Both the position numbers and the translations under genes were made by a program. The notes beneath the pieces are model-generated. The model worked only from the letters and a program-made list of their open reading frames with translations. It was not told the origin of the DNA and searched no databases. From NCBI GenBank assembly GCA_031553225.1, contig JAVBLU010000033.1:1-9071 (forward strand): a stretch of DNA of 9,071 nt, read 5' to 3'. Numbering within the stretch: the first letter of the stretch is position 1; each line of letters opens with the position of its first letter. Of the stretch, positions 1-6,367 are shown one piece after another. The DNA is from JAVBLU01 sp031553225 (GTDB lineage: Bacteria; Bacillota; Clostridia; Christensenellales; UBA1750).

Positions 1-178
1 CGGCTGCGGCGGGGGTGGCGGCCGGCGCGGCCGTGGCCGGAACCGGCGTGGCCGCAGCTGCGGGCGCGGCCGTGGCCGGTGCGGGTGTCGGGGCGGCGGG
101 CGCGGGCTGGCATGCCGACAGCACGACGAGCAGGGCGAGCAGAATCCCTACGGTGCAGAGATGTTTGCCTTTCCTCAC
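1..178 (-). CDS. ABC transporter solute-binding lipoprotein, N-terminal part (runs off the left edge)
   Basis: The visible 59 residues begin at a GTG codon (176-178) with an AGGAGGAG ribosome site at 185-192, six bases upstream, which fixes the start. The N-terminus is a lipoprotein signal: basic MRKGKH, a hydrophobic stretch at residues 9-20, then a lipobox Leu20-Ser-Ala-Cys23. Cys23 would be lipidated and tether the protein to the outer face of the membrane. A low-complexity Ala/Pro/Thr linker follows directly (residues 24 onward), as is common in Gram-positive binding lipoproteins. The gene lies 47 bases after two carbohydrate permease genes on the same strand, so it is most likely the sugar-binding subunit (LplA/YtcQ-like) of that importer. 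The ligand-binding domain is outside the window, so the binding-protein assignment rests on the lipobox plus context. Another secreted lipoprotein is possible but less likely. Confidence 0.75.
   Translation of the reverse strand, partial: MRKGKHLCTVGILLALLVVLSACQPAPAAPTPAPATAAPAAAATPVPATAAPAATPAAA
24..79. repeat. Direct repeat in the lipoprotein linker
   Basis: An identical 17-base sequence (GGCGCGGCCGTGGCCGG) occurs at 24-40 and again at 63-79, 39 bases (13 codons) apart and in the same reading frame. On the minus strand it encodes the repeated Pro-Ala-Thr-Ala-Ala-Pro unit of the linker behind the lipidated cysteine. It looks like a slippage-prone spacer that sets the distance between membrane anchor and binding domain. 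Confidence 0.6.
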
Positions 179-184
179 GATGAA

Positions 185-192
185 CTCCTCCT
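185..192 (-). promoter_or_regulatory. Ribosome binding site of the binding lipoprotein
   Basis: On the minus strand this reads AGGAGGAG, six bases before a GTG codon at 176-178. It decides the non-ATG start of the lipoprotein gene. It is a very strong site, fitting the high expression usually needed for a binding protein relative to its permeases. Confidence 0.8.
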
Positions 193-206
193 GTTTTGTA
201 GTTATG

Positions 207-224
207 AAAAGCCGCGAGCGGCTT
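207..224 (-). terminator. Intercistronic hairpin between permease and binding-protein genes
   Basis: AAGCCGC and GCGGCTT (209-215 and 218-224) form an inverted repeat, giving a 6-bp stem with a short loop. On the minus strand it is followed by a run of four T (210-207). It sits directly after the permease stop (226-228) and before the lipoprotein ribosome site. The short stem and T-run suggest a weak or partial terminator, or an mRNA-stabilising hairpin that adjusts the ratio of binding protein to permease, rather than a full operon end. Confidence 0.45.
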
Positions 225-225
225 G

Positions 226-1104
226 TCATCCCTTCAGCGATCCGACCATGATGCCCTTGACGAAATATTTCTGAATGAAAGGATACACGCAGATAATGGG
301 CAGGGTGGATACGAAGATGGCCGCGGCCTTCAGGCCTTCCGTGCTGGGCGCTTCCACGTTGTACATGGCGCTGGCATCCACGTCCAGCATCTGCTGGGTG
401 CCGTCGATGATGATGCGCCTCAGCACGATCTGCAGTACATACTTGGATTCCGAGCGGATGTACAGCAGAGCGTCAAACCAGGAATTCCAGTGCCCAACCG
501 CCAGCCAAAGGCCAACCGTGGCCAGAATGGGCAGGGACACGGGCACGACGATGCGCAGAAAGATCGTCATGCGGCCCGCCCCGTCAATCATGGCCGACTC
601 CTCCAGCTCCGCCGGCAGCGCACTGAAGTAATTGCGCATGAGCACCAGGTTGTATGCCCCCACAAGGCCCGGCAGGAACAGCGACATATACGTATCGAAC
701 AGATGCAGCTTTTGCACGAGCAGGTAGCTGGGGATAAGGCCGCCGGAGAAAAACATGGTGAATACGATGAACATCGTCCAGAACGTGTGATGAGGAAAGT
801 ACTTTTTGGAGAGCACATACGCGCCGATGGCCGTAAAAAAAAGCTGCGCCGAGGTGCCCAGAAGCGTGCGGATGAGCGTTGTGCGGTACCCTGTCCAGAT
901 GAATTTGCTTTGCACCACCTTCACATAGTTGATGGTGGTGGGATCCACCGGCCATAAGTGCAGCCCGCCGGCCGTCGCCACATGGGAGGGGCTCCAGGAG
1001 ATGCTCAGCAGGTGCAGGAACGGCAGAATGATGGTGGCCGAGAGGAGCAGCAACAAGACCGTATTCACAGCGTCGAAGGCGCCTATTTTTTTGCGAGCAC
1101 CCAT
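226..1104 (-). CDS. Carbohydrate ABC transporter permease, YtcP/LplC type
   Basis: This 292-residue inner-membrane protein forms one half of the transport channel of a CUT1-type sugar importer. Hydrophobic segments lie roughly at residues 13-36, 77-99, 108-130, 139-160, 185-208 and 260-280, matching the usual six spans. The cytoplasmic EAA loop that docks the ATPase is at about 166-188 (ELEESAMIDGAG, then IFLRIVVP). The C-terminus ending in KYFVKGIMVGSLKG is typical of the YtcP/LplC branch, whose members are about 290-300 residues long. The ATG start (1102-1104) has a GGAGG site at 1115-1119. It lies 84 bases downstream of the partner permease on the same strand and 47 bases upstream of the lipoprotein, so the three form an operon. 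No ATPase gene is visible; a shared MsmK-like ATPase encoded elsewhere is the usual solution. The sugar is unknown; family members carry oligosaccharides. Confidence 0.93.
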   Translation of the reverse strand: MGARKKIGAFDAVNTVLLLLLSATIILPFLHLLSISWSPSHVATAGGLHLWPVDPTTINYVKVVQSKFIWTGYRTTLIRTLLGTSAQLFFTAIGAYVLSKKYFPHHTFWTMFIVFTMFFSGGLIPSYLLVQKLHLFDTYMSLFLPGLVGAYNLVLMRNYFSALPAELEESAMIDGAGRMTIFLRIVVPVSLPILATVGLWLAVGHWNSWFDALLYIRSESKYVLQIVLRRIIIDGTQQMLDVDASAMYNVEAPSTEGLKAAAIFVSTLPIICVYPFIQKYFVKGIMVGSLKG

Positions 1105-1188
1105 GCTTCTTCACCCTCCGCGTACTACGTGTTTGCATTCGTCGGCTTTTCCGTCTGACAGATGAAATGCCCGTGCCCGGTTACCCGG

Positions 1189-2172
1189 TTACCAAAGCCC
1201 ATACGAGTTGATGGACTTCGTGATCAGGTTTGTGGCGAGCACAAGCACGAAGCCGATCACATTTTTAAATAGCCCGACCGCAGTCGCCAGGGAGTATTCC
1301 AGCGAGCCAAGGCCGCGGCGGTACACGTACGTGTCGATGATGTCGCCGGTCTCCATCACTACGTTGTTGTACGTGTTAAAAATCTGGTCAAAGCCGGCGT
1401 CCATGATACGTCCGACGTTCAAGATAAGCAGAATGGTGATGGTGGACAGAAGCTCCGGCAGGGTGATGTACCAAATGCGCTGGAAGCGGTCCGCTCCGTC
1501 GCACTCGGCAGCCTCGTAAATTTCGGAGTTGATGCTGGAGATGGTGGCCAGGTAGATGATGGAGCCCCAGCCGACTTCCTTCCATATATCCGTGATGATC
1601 AGCGTTGTGCGGTACCAGCGGTTGTCCGCTAAAAAATAGATAGGCTGGATGCCGAATAGCTGCTTGAGTATGTAATTTACCGCGCCATTGTTGGGCGAGA
1701 GCAGCTGCCCAAAGAGCCCCGCCAGCACCACCCACGATAGGAAGTGGGGGAGATAGCTAATCGTTTGCACCGCCTTTTTGAAGCGGAGGTTGCGCACCTC
1801 GTTGAGCAGAATGGCCAAAATGATGGGCATGGGGAAGCCGCACACGAGCTTGAGCAGGCTGATGACGACAGTGTTGCGCACTGCGCGAAAGAACGTGGTT
1901 GTGCGCAGCAGCGATTCAAAGTTGGCAAGGCCTACCCAAGGGCTGCCCATGATGCCCAAACTGAGTGTAAATTTTTTAAAAGCCAGCGTGATGCCGTACA
2001 TGGGAATATAGCGGAAGATGAAAAAATAGGCGACCACAGGCAGGAACATCAGTACAAGAGGAAGGTGCTTTTTGTATCCGACAAAGCTGTGGAAAAAACG
2101 CGAAAGGGCGCTTCTTGGGGGCAAGCTGTCAACGCGGGGCGCCGGGGTTTGCGACAACACGGCTCTATGCAC
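1189..2172 (-). CDS. Carbohydrate ABC transporter permease, LplB type
   Basis: This 327-residue integral membrane protein is the first gene of the transporter operon and the other channel subunit. After a basic cytoplasmic N-terminus (about 35 residues), six hydrophobic spans can be placed near 37-56, 97-123, 143-160, 189-212, 240-256 and 293-315. Family hallmarks are FRYIPMYGITLAFK (53-66), SYLPHFLSWVVLAGL (139-153), and the EAA loop YEAAECDGADRFQRIWYITLP (219-239) that contacts the ATPase. The start is GTG at 2170-2172: an AGGAGG site (2180-2185) stands seven bases upstream. An ATG at 2175-2177 is in another frame and too close to that site. The gene is transcribed away from the AraC-type regulator, across a 182-base control region, and is probably activated by it. 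LplB relatives handle oligosaccharides, but the sequence does not reveal which one. Confidence 0.93.
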   Translation of the reverse strand: MHRAVLSQTPAPRVDSLPPRSALSRFFHSFVGYKKHLPLVLMFLPVVAYFFIFRYIPMYGITLAFKKFTLSLGIMGSPWVGLANFESLLRTTTFFRAVRNTVVISLLKLVCGFPMPIILAILLNEVRNLRFKKAVQTISYLPHFLSWVVLAGLFGQLLSPNNGAVNYILKQLFGIQPIYFLADNRWYRTTLIITDIWKEVGWGSIIYLATISSINSEIYEAAECDGADRFQRIWYITLPELLSTITILLILNVGRIMDAGFDQIFNTYNNVVMETGDIIDTYVYRRGLGSLEYSLATAVGLFKNVIGFVLVLATNLITKSINSYGLW

Positions 2173-2179
2173 GCCATCG

Positions 2180-2185
2180 CCTCCT
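2180..2185 (-). promoter_or_regulatory. Ribosome binding site selecting the GTG start of the LplB-type permease
   Basis: AGGAGG on the minus strand, seven bases from the GTG at 2170-2172. The out-of-frame ATG at 2175-2177 would have only two bases of spacing, so the GTG is preferred. Confidence 0.75.
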
Positions 2186-2194
2186 AGTGGCTTG

Positions 2195-2223
2195 AGTGTA
2201 CCACATGAACAGAAGCGGGAAAG
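2195..2223 (-). promoter_or_regulatory. Candidate activator-dependent promoter of the transporter operon
   Basis: On the minus strand TGGTACACT (2195-2203) is an extended -10 (TG-n-TACACT, four of six consensus positions). The -35 position 17 bases upstream (2218-2223, CTTTCC) is poor. A missing -35 fits a promoter that needs an activator, and the inverted repeat at 2242-2284 would then lie roughly 55-95 bases upstream of the start, where AraC proteins commonly bind. A second candidate is TATAAA at 2239-2244, with TTCATC at 2263-2268 as its -35; it would overlap the inverted repeat. The sequence alone does not decide between them. Confidence 0.35.
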
Positions 2224-2241
2224 AGATTGTTAGTGACATTT

Positions 2242-2284
2242 ATACAACGATATTGCCGTTGCGATGAAAACAATATTGTTGTAT
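2242..2284. promoter_or_regulatory. Inverted repeat, candidate operator of the AraC-type regulator
   Basis: ATACAACGATATTG (2242-2255) and CAATATTGTTGTAT (2271-2284) are inverted copies with 13 of 14 positions matching, separated by 15 bases. The right arm includes a perfect 12-base palindrome, AACAATATTGTT (2269-2280). The element lies in the middle of the divergent region between the transporter operon and the regulator gene, in an AT-rich island unlike the GC-rich coding DNA around it. Position and symmetry suggest a binding site for a dimeric regulator, most simply the neighbouring AraC protein. Confidence 0.55.
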
Positions 2285-2293
2285 GCAAACTTG

Positions 2294-2322
2294 TTGTTGT
2301 TTGTTGTTCAACCTGATATAAT
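2294..2322 (+). promoter_or_regulatory. Promoter of the regulator-enzyme operon
   Basis: A perfect -10 TATAAT at 2317-2322 is preceded by TG at 2314-2315, giving an extended -10. TTGTTG at 2294-2299 is a plausible -35 (three of six matches) with a 17-base spacer. Transcription would begin near 2329, leaving a leader of about 26 bases before the ATG at 2355. The -35 lies inside a run of TTGTTGT repeats, so a protein bound there could repress or tune the promoter. Confidence 0.65.
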
Positions 2323-2354
2323 GCGCATCATTACAGCGCGATTGAGGCGAGGGT

Positions 2355-4580
2355 ATGCGCGTGTTTCCCGACCGTAAGAGCTATTTTATGAAGCTGATGC
2401 TGTCGTACACGGCATTGGTGCTTTCCGTGACACTGCTTATATGCGCCACCTCTTACACGCTGGCATCCGCCTACTCGCAAAAGATGATGAGCGATCTGGA
2501 CAACGACGTGCTAAAACAGTACGCCGAGCTGTTCGGAGACGCCATCGTCAGCCAAGTCAACGCCACGTACCGTACGCTGATTGCTGACAACCTGCTGACG
2601 CAAGCCTACGCGCATTCGCTCGTGCAGGGAGGGAGCCTGAGCCTTTGGACGGCGTACAACGCTTATGCGAGCCTGCAAAAACTCATCAACACAGCGCCGC
2701 ACATCGCCGCTATTCACGTGCTGTACGTCAACAGCCGCGTGCTCATTTCCAGCAGGCTGGGGCTGAAATATGTCGATATGTATGAGGATCGGCTGAGCGA
2801 CATTCTTCCGTGGCGCGAGCCATTCCTTTCCCAGGCAGAGCCGTCGCAGTGGATGAATCTGCCGGACGGCGAAATTTACTTCGTGGCCGCTTACCCAAAC
2901 ATGCAGCTGTCTGCCGCCACCATGATGGTGGCCTTCGAGCTGGACATGGCCGCCGTGCGCAAAGAGCTGGGGCGCCTGACGTCAGCCGGGACGCACGGCA
3001 TTCTGCTGATGGATTCCGCCGGCCGGTGCATCGCGCAGAGCGGCACATCGGACTATGCGCCGGATCTGCCGCAGACGGTGGGGGAGACGAAGGGCGGAGT
3101 CGTGCGCGCGGACGGCCAGAACTTCTACGTGACGCGCGCCACCATACCCGGTAATGATTGGTACCTGTACAAGGTTACGCCGATGAACGAGCTGTTTTCC
3201 GGGTTTCGCAGCATCCAAAGGGCCATCGTGCTCATCGGCGCGCTGTGCGCCGTAGCGGGGCTGGCGGTGGCGTATGTTACCACGCGCCGCATGTACGACC
3301 CTCTGCGTCGCGTCACGGAGCTCTTGCGCAAAAAAGGAAGCTTTGCACCGGCCGATTTTCCCTCCGGCGGCAACGAATACGCACTGCTCGGCCACGCGAT
3401 CACTCAGGTGGACCAGCGCCTGAGCGACCTGCGCGCCCAAATGGAGCATAACCGCCCGCTTCTGGAGCATAACTTTCTGCTCGGGCTGGTGGATGCTCAG
3501 ATTACCCAGGCCGCCGATATTGAGCAGTGGCGCGGCTTGATTGGTTTGCCTGCCGAGGAAGGTGCGCCCTGCTATTGCCTGCTGCTTGCCTGCCAGGAGG
3601 ACGTGCATGCCGTGCTCGACCTGGCCGTGGCGCAAATGCTTGAGTTCGAGCTGGCGGGCAAGATGATGCAATTGGCCAAGCCGCCCGCCCGGTGCGTGGC
3701 CACGCGGCTGCGTCCCAACTGCCTGTGCGCGCTGTACATGGGAGAGGGGCACCCGCAGCGCATCGCTCAGGAACTGCGGGAGGACGCCATGCGCCGCTAC
3801 GGCATGCCGGTCTATGTGGGCGTCGGCGCGGCGGTGCGGCACATGGTTCATCTGCGCGACAGCTACACCCAGGCCGCGGAGGCGCTCGCCTACGCGCGGA
3901 TGATGCCGAACGCCTGCACATGGTTTTTTGCCGATCTGCCGCGCGGGGATGCGCAGCCGCCCCAGACGCTTGAGAGCGCGCTCGCCCGTCTGCGCCAGTG
4001 CATCCACCTGCGCGACGAGGGGGAGGCGCTGCCGGTTTTGGACGAGCTGCTGGCGGCGCTGCCGGCCGTCGGCTTACCGCTTTGCGCACTGGAGGGCTTC
4101 GCGCGCCGCCTGTGCGCCTGCGTAAGCGGCGTGCAGGGCGCAGAGGACGCCCCTCTGCCCGATATGCCCACCCTTTCCCGGCAGCTGCGCGCCCAGTTGG
4201 GCGCGCGCATGGAAGCGCTTGCACGCAGCGGCGGCAAGACGGACGAGCTTATTCGGCGCGTCAAGGCGTACATCGGCGCGCATCTGGGCGAAGACCTCAG
4301 TTTAAGCCAGCTCAGCGCCCACGCGGGGGTCAGCCGCAGCTACTTAAGCCGCGTCTTTAAGGAGCGGGAGCGGCAGAACCTTCTCGACTACATCACCGAG
4401 CTTCGCCTGCAGAAGGCCGGCGCGCTTTTGGCAGACACGCGCATGAGCATCGATTCCATCGCCCTGTCGGTGGGCTTCATGACGCATCACTATTTCGCCA
4501 AGCGTTTCAAGACCCGCTTTAGCCTTACGCCCAGCGATTACCGCGCGCAGCGCGCTTCGGAAAGGGGATACCCGGCATGA
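2355..4580 (+). CDS. Membrane-anchored sensor/AraC-family transcriptional regulator
   Basis: This 741-residue protein combines sensor and DNA-binding output in one chain. TM1 is at about 15-38 and TM2 at about 288-309. Between them lies an extracytoplasmic domain of roughly 250 residues, probably Cache-like, judged from topology and length. A HAMP-like juxtamembrane linker follows (RRMYDPLRRVTELLRKKG, 311-328). The middle (about 400-520) contains VYVGVGAAVRHMVHLRDSY then QAAEALAYARMM, resembling the degenerate GGDEF-like domain of CdaR/YesN-type regulators. The C-terminus (632-735) is an AraC-type double helix-turn-helix: LSLSQLSAHAGVSRSYLSRVFKE (648-670) and DSIALSVGF to LTPSDYR (700-730). 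It lies divergent to the sugar importer and probably activates it after sensing an extracellular saccharide or the loaded binding protein. No histidine kinase or receiver domain is seen. The start has a modest GAGG site at 2344-2347. Its ATGA overlap with the next gene implies translational coupling. Confidence 0.92.
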   Translation: MRVFPDRKSYFMKLMLSYTALVLSVTLLICATSYTLASAYSQKMMSDLDNDVLKQYAELFGDAIVSQVNATYRTLIADNLLTQAYAHSLVQGGSLSLWTAYNAYASLQKLINTAPHIAAIHVLYVNSRVLISSRLGLKYVDMYEDRLSDILPWREPFLSQAEPSQWMNLPDGEIYFVAAYPNMQLSAATMMVAFELDMAAVRKELGRLTSAGTHGILLMDSAGRCIAQSGTSDYAPDLPQTVGETKGGVVRADGQNFYVTRATIPGNDWYLYKVTPMNELFSGFRSIQRAIVLIGALCAVAGLAVAYVTTRRMYDPLRRVTELLRKKGSFAPADFPSGGNEYALLGHAITQVDQRLSDLRAQMEHNRPLLEHNFLLGLVDAQITQAADIEQWRGLIGLPAEEGAPCYCLLLACQEDVHAVLDLAVAQMLEFELAGKMMQLAKPPARCVATRLRPNCLCALYMGEGHPQRIAQELREDAMRRYGMPVYVGVGAAVRHMVHLRDSYTQAAEALAYARMMPNACTWFFADLPRGDAQPPQTLESALARLRQCIHLRDEGEALPVLDELLAALPAVGLPLCALEGFARRLCACVSGVQGAEDAPLPDMPTLSRQLRAQLGARMEALARSGGKTDELIRRVKAYIGAHLGEDLSLSQLSAHAGVSRSYLSRVFKERERQNLLDYITELRLQKAGALLADTRMSIDSIALSVGFMTHHYFAKRFKTRFSLTPSDYRAQRASERGYPA

Positions 4581-6271
4581 CGCTCACCCTGAACGACTGG
4601 CTCTTGCACTATCGCCTGACGCTGGCGAACAATGCCGAAAAGGATGGGTACGACATCTACGGTGAAAAGGCCGTGGCGAATCTGACGCTTGGCCTTCGGC
4701 AGGAGGAGTCCCTGGCCAAGCTGCGCGACGTGGCCAACTGGTATCAGCTGCCCCACCCGAACAACCGCCCGCTCAAAGGCGAAGTGGACTTCGCGGCCGT
4801 AGTGCTCGCCATGGCCGTTTACGCCCTGGGCGACGAACTGGACGCGCAGACGCGCGCGGCCATCGACGGCTTTCTCATCAACAGCGATATAGAGAGCATG
4901 TACCCAAGCGAAAACCACTACCTCCTGTATCGCACCGCGCAGTATCTGGCCGCGCAGAAGCACCCGGAGGCGTACTTCCCCTTGGCCAAGATGCCGGGCG
5001 CGCAGCTGCGCGACCAGGACGAGGAGCTGCTGTGCGCTTTTCTGGAGCACCGCGCGCGCTACGGGTGGGGCGAGTTCGACTCTTTATCCTATATCTCGCC
5101 AGACCTGGAGTGCGTGTATGCGCTGTACAACTGGAGCGACAGCCCGCGCCTGCGCAAGCTGTGCGGGCAGACCATCAACGTGCTGCTGCTGAACTACGCC
5201 GTAAGCTCGGTGAAGGGTTACACGGGCGGCGCGCACGGCCGCACCTATCCGCCCGTGCTGATGGACGGGCGAAAGAGCCTGATGTATGCGCTGCAGCGGC
5301 TGTACTTCCATGGCGGGCAGGGTATGCCGCCCAACATGGACATCAAGCTGCCCGTTCTGCTCAGTGATTTCCGCCCGGATCCGGCCGTGGCCTCGGCCGT
5401 CGCCGCAAGCGCGGACATGACGTACGAGCTGCTTGAGCGCCGCCATTTGCACAACGTGCTGGACATCCAGCCCACCGGGACGATCCTGGGCTCGATTCGC
5501 AAATACGCCTACCATACGCCGGCGGCCGTGATGGGATGCATCGTGCAGCAGGACGATTATCCGGACGACCGCGCCGTATCGTGGTACGCGCATCACCAGC
5601 AGCACGAGATCGACATCACCACGGCCCACCCAAACGGCCGCGTGTTCTCGCACCATCCCGGACGGCTCGGGCTGCAGGGCAACAACCATTGGTCGGGTGA
5701 TATGGACTGCGGCTGCGGAGCGTTCTTTGCGCATGAGAACGCACTGATGGCGCTCTACGACATAAAACCCACCCGGTTGTATCAGTGCGTAGCCCTGCAC
5801 GCGCATAAGACGGCGAACGCCGTGTACAAGAAAGGCCGGCGGCTCTACCTGGCCGGCCAGGGCGTATACATTTTGCTCACCGCGTCGCAGGATATCCTTT
5901 CCGTGGACGAGGGCGAGTACAAGGACGTGGAGTTCCGCGTGGACGCACCGTTGTGCGCGGTATGCTACGAGGTGTTCCCCGCGGCGGACTTTGCCGATTT
6001 TGACGATTTTATCCTGCGCGTCCCTGCGGACGGCATGCGCTTTGACGCCGGGCGTAAGGCGTGCGAGTACACCACGTCCGCCCGGCGGGTTCTGCGCCTC
6101 ACGCGCAGCGGCGATAAACATGTGGACGGCGAGCGGCAGAGCTTTGAGTATCCCACCATATCCTGCCCGGTCCTGCACAGCGCGTGGGGCAGCGGCGTGT
6201 ACGAGGTACGCGGTGCGCGCAGCGCCACTTTCGACCTAACGCTGTGGCGCGGGCAAAGCGCGCGGACCTGA
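4577..6271 (+). CDS. Uncharacterised protein, putative alpha/alpha-toroid polysaccharide lyase or glycosidase
   Basis: This 564-residue protein has no signal peptide, so it probably acts in the cytoplasm on imported saccharide. The first two thirds look largely alpha-helical; from about residue 430 the sequence alternates in a beta-like manner, the layout of toroid-plus-beta-sandwich lyases such as heparinase II/III relatives. Conserved-looking polar clusters are SENHYLLYRTAQYL (111-124), GWGEFDSLSY (163-172), GGAHGRTY (217-224) and GNNHW (368-372), with several His, Tyr, Arg and Glu suited to catalysis on a uronic-acid or glycosidic substrate. I recall similar SENH / E-x-x-S-x-x-Y / GRTY patterns from unnamed carbohydrate-associated proteins but cannot assign a numbered family. 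The ATG overlaps the regulator's stop codon (ATGA, 4577-4580), with AGGGG at 4563-4567 as ribosome site. It is co-transcribed with the regulator and followed by an oxidoreductase, consistent with a catabolic enzyme. Enzyme activity is an inference; that the gene is real is not in doubt. Confidence 0.7.
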   Translation: MTLTLNDWLLHYRLTLANNAEKDGYDIYGEKAVANLTLGLRQEESLAKLRDVANWYQLPHPNNRPLKGEVDFAAVVLAMAVYALGDELDAQTRAAIDGFLINSDIESMYPSENHYLLYRTAQYLAAQKHPEAYFPLAKMPGAQLRDQDEELLCAFLEHRARYGWGEFDSLSYISPDLECVYALYNWSDSPRLRKLCGQTINVLLLNYAVSSVKGYTGGAHGRTYPPVLMDGRKSLMYALQRLYFHGGQGMPPNMDIKLPVLLSDFRPDPAVASAVAASADMTYELLERRHLHNVLDIQPTGTILGSIRKYAYHTPAAVMGCIVQQDDYPDDRAVSWYAHHQQHEIDITTAHPNGRVFSHHPGRLGLQGNNHWSGDMDCGCGAFFAHENALMALYDIKPTRLYQCVALHAHKTANAVYKKGRRLYLAGQGVYILLTASQDILSVDEGEYKDVEFRVDAPLCAVCYEVFPAADFADFDDFILRVPADGMRFDAGRKACEYTTSARRVLRLTRSGDKHVDGERQSFEYPTISCPVLHSAWGSGVYEVRGARSATFDLTLWRGQSART

Positions 6272-6282
6272 CCCCTCCGTTC

Positions 6283-6310
6283 CGCCGCCCGGTGCGGCGC
6301 GTGGTTTTGT
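6283..6310 (+). other. Small hairpin in the gap between enzyme and oxidoreductase genes
   Basis: CGCCGC (6283-6288) and GCGGCG (6294-6299) can form a 6-bp GC stem with a 5-base loop, followed by CGTGGTTTTGT with only a short T-run. It lies in the 96-base gap after the stop at 6269-6271. It could be a weak attenuator or mRNA-processing site. In DNA this GC-rich a chance hairpin is also plausible. Confidence 0.3.
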
Positions 6311-6367
6311 GGTTGCGTCTGCTGGCGGCAAGCGCGGCATTCGGCATCAGGGAAAGGACGTGAGCGC

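Noticed and set aside
15..251. Ala/Gly-rich plus-strand frame at the left edge
   Set aside because: It is the complement of the Pro/Ala linker of a lipoprotein whose lipobox and ribosome site are clear on the minus strand.
223..957. Plus-strand open frame (244 codons) opposite the YtcP-type permease
   Set aside because: The minus strand encodes a complete permease with an EAA loop; this frame is rich in His, Gln and Arg, as typical antisense shadows are.
1181..1195. Short direct repeat of CCGGTTAC at the end of the LplB-type permease gene
   Set aside because: Two copies only, partly coding. No hairpin or element can be built on it.
2290..2310. TTG-rich run considered as a simple-sequence repeat or the start of a CRISPR-like array
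   Set aside because: It is short and irregular, with no spacer structure. It is better explained as overlapping promoter/regulator half-sites.
2982..4007. Long antisense open frame (341 codons, minus strand) inside the regulator gene
   Set aside because: It overlaps a clear AraC regulator, shows no recognisable domain, and is the kind of long shadow frame that high GC content produces on the opposite strand.
5084..6178. Long antisense open frame (364 codons, minus strand) opposite the toroid-like gene
   Set aside because: Composition is Arg/His/Val-rich without membrane or domain pattern. The plus-strand frame is longer, has a coupled start and coherent motifs.
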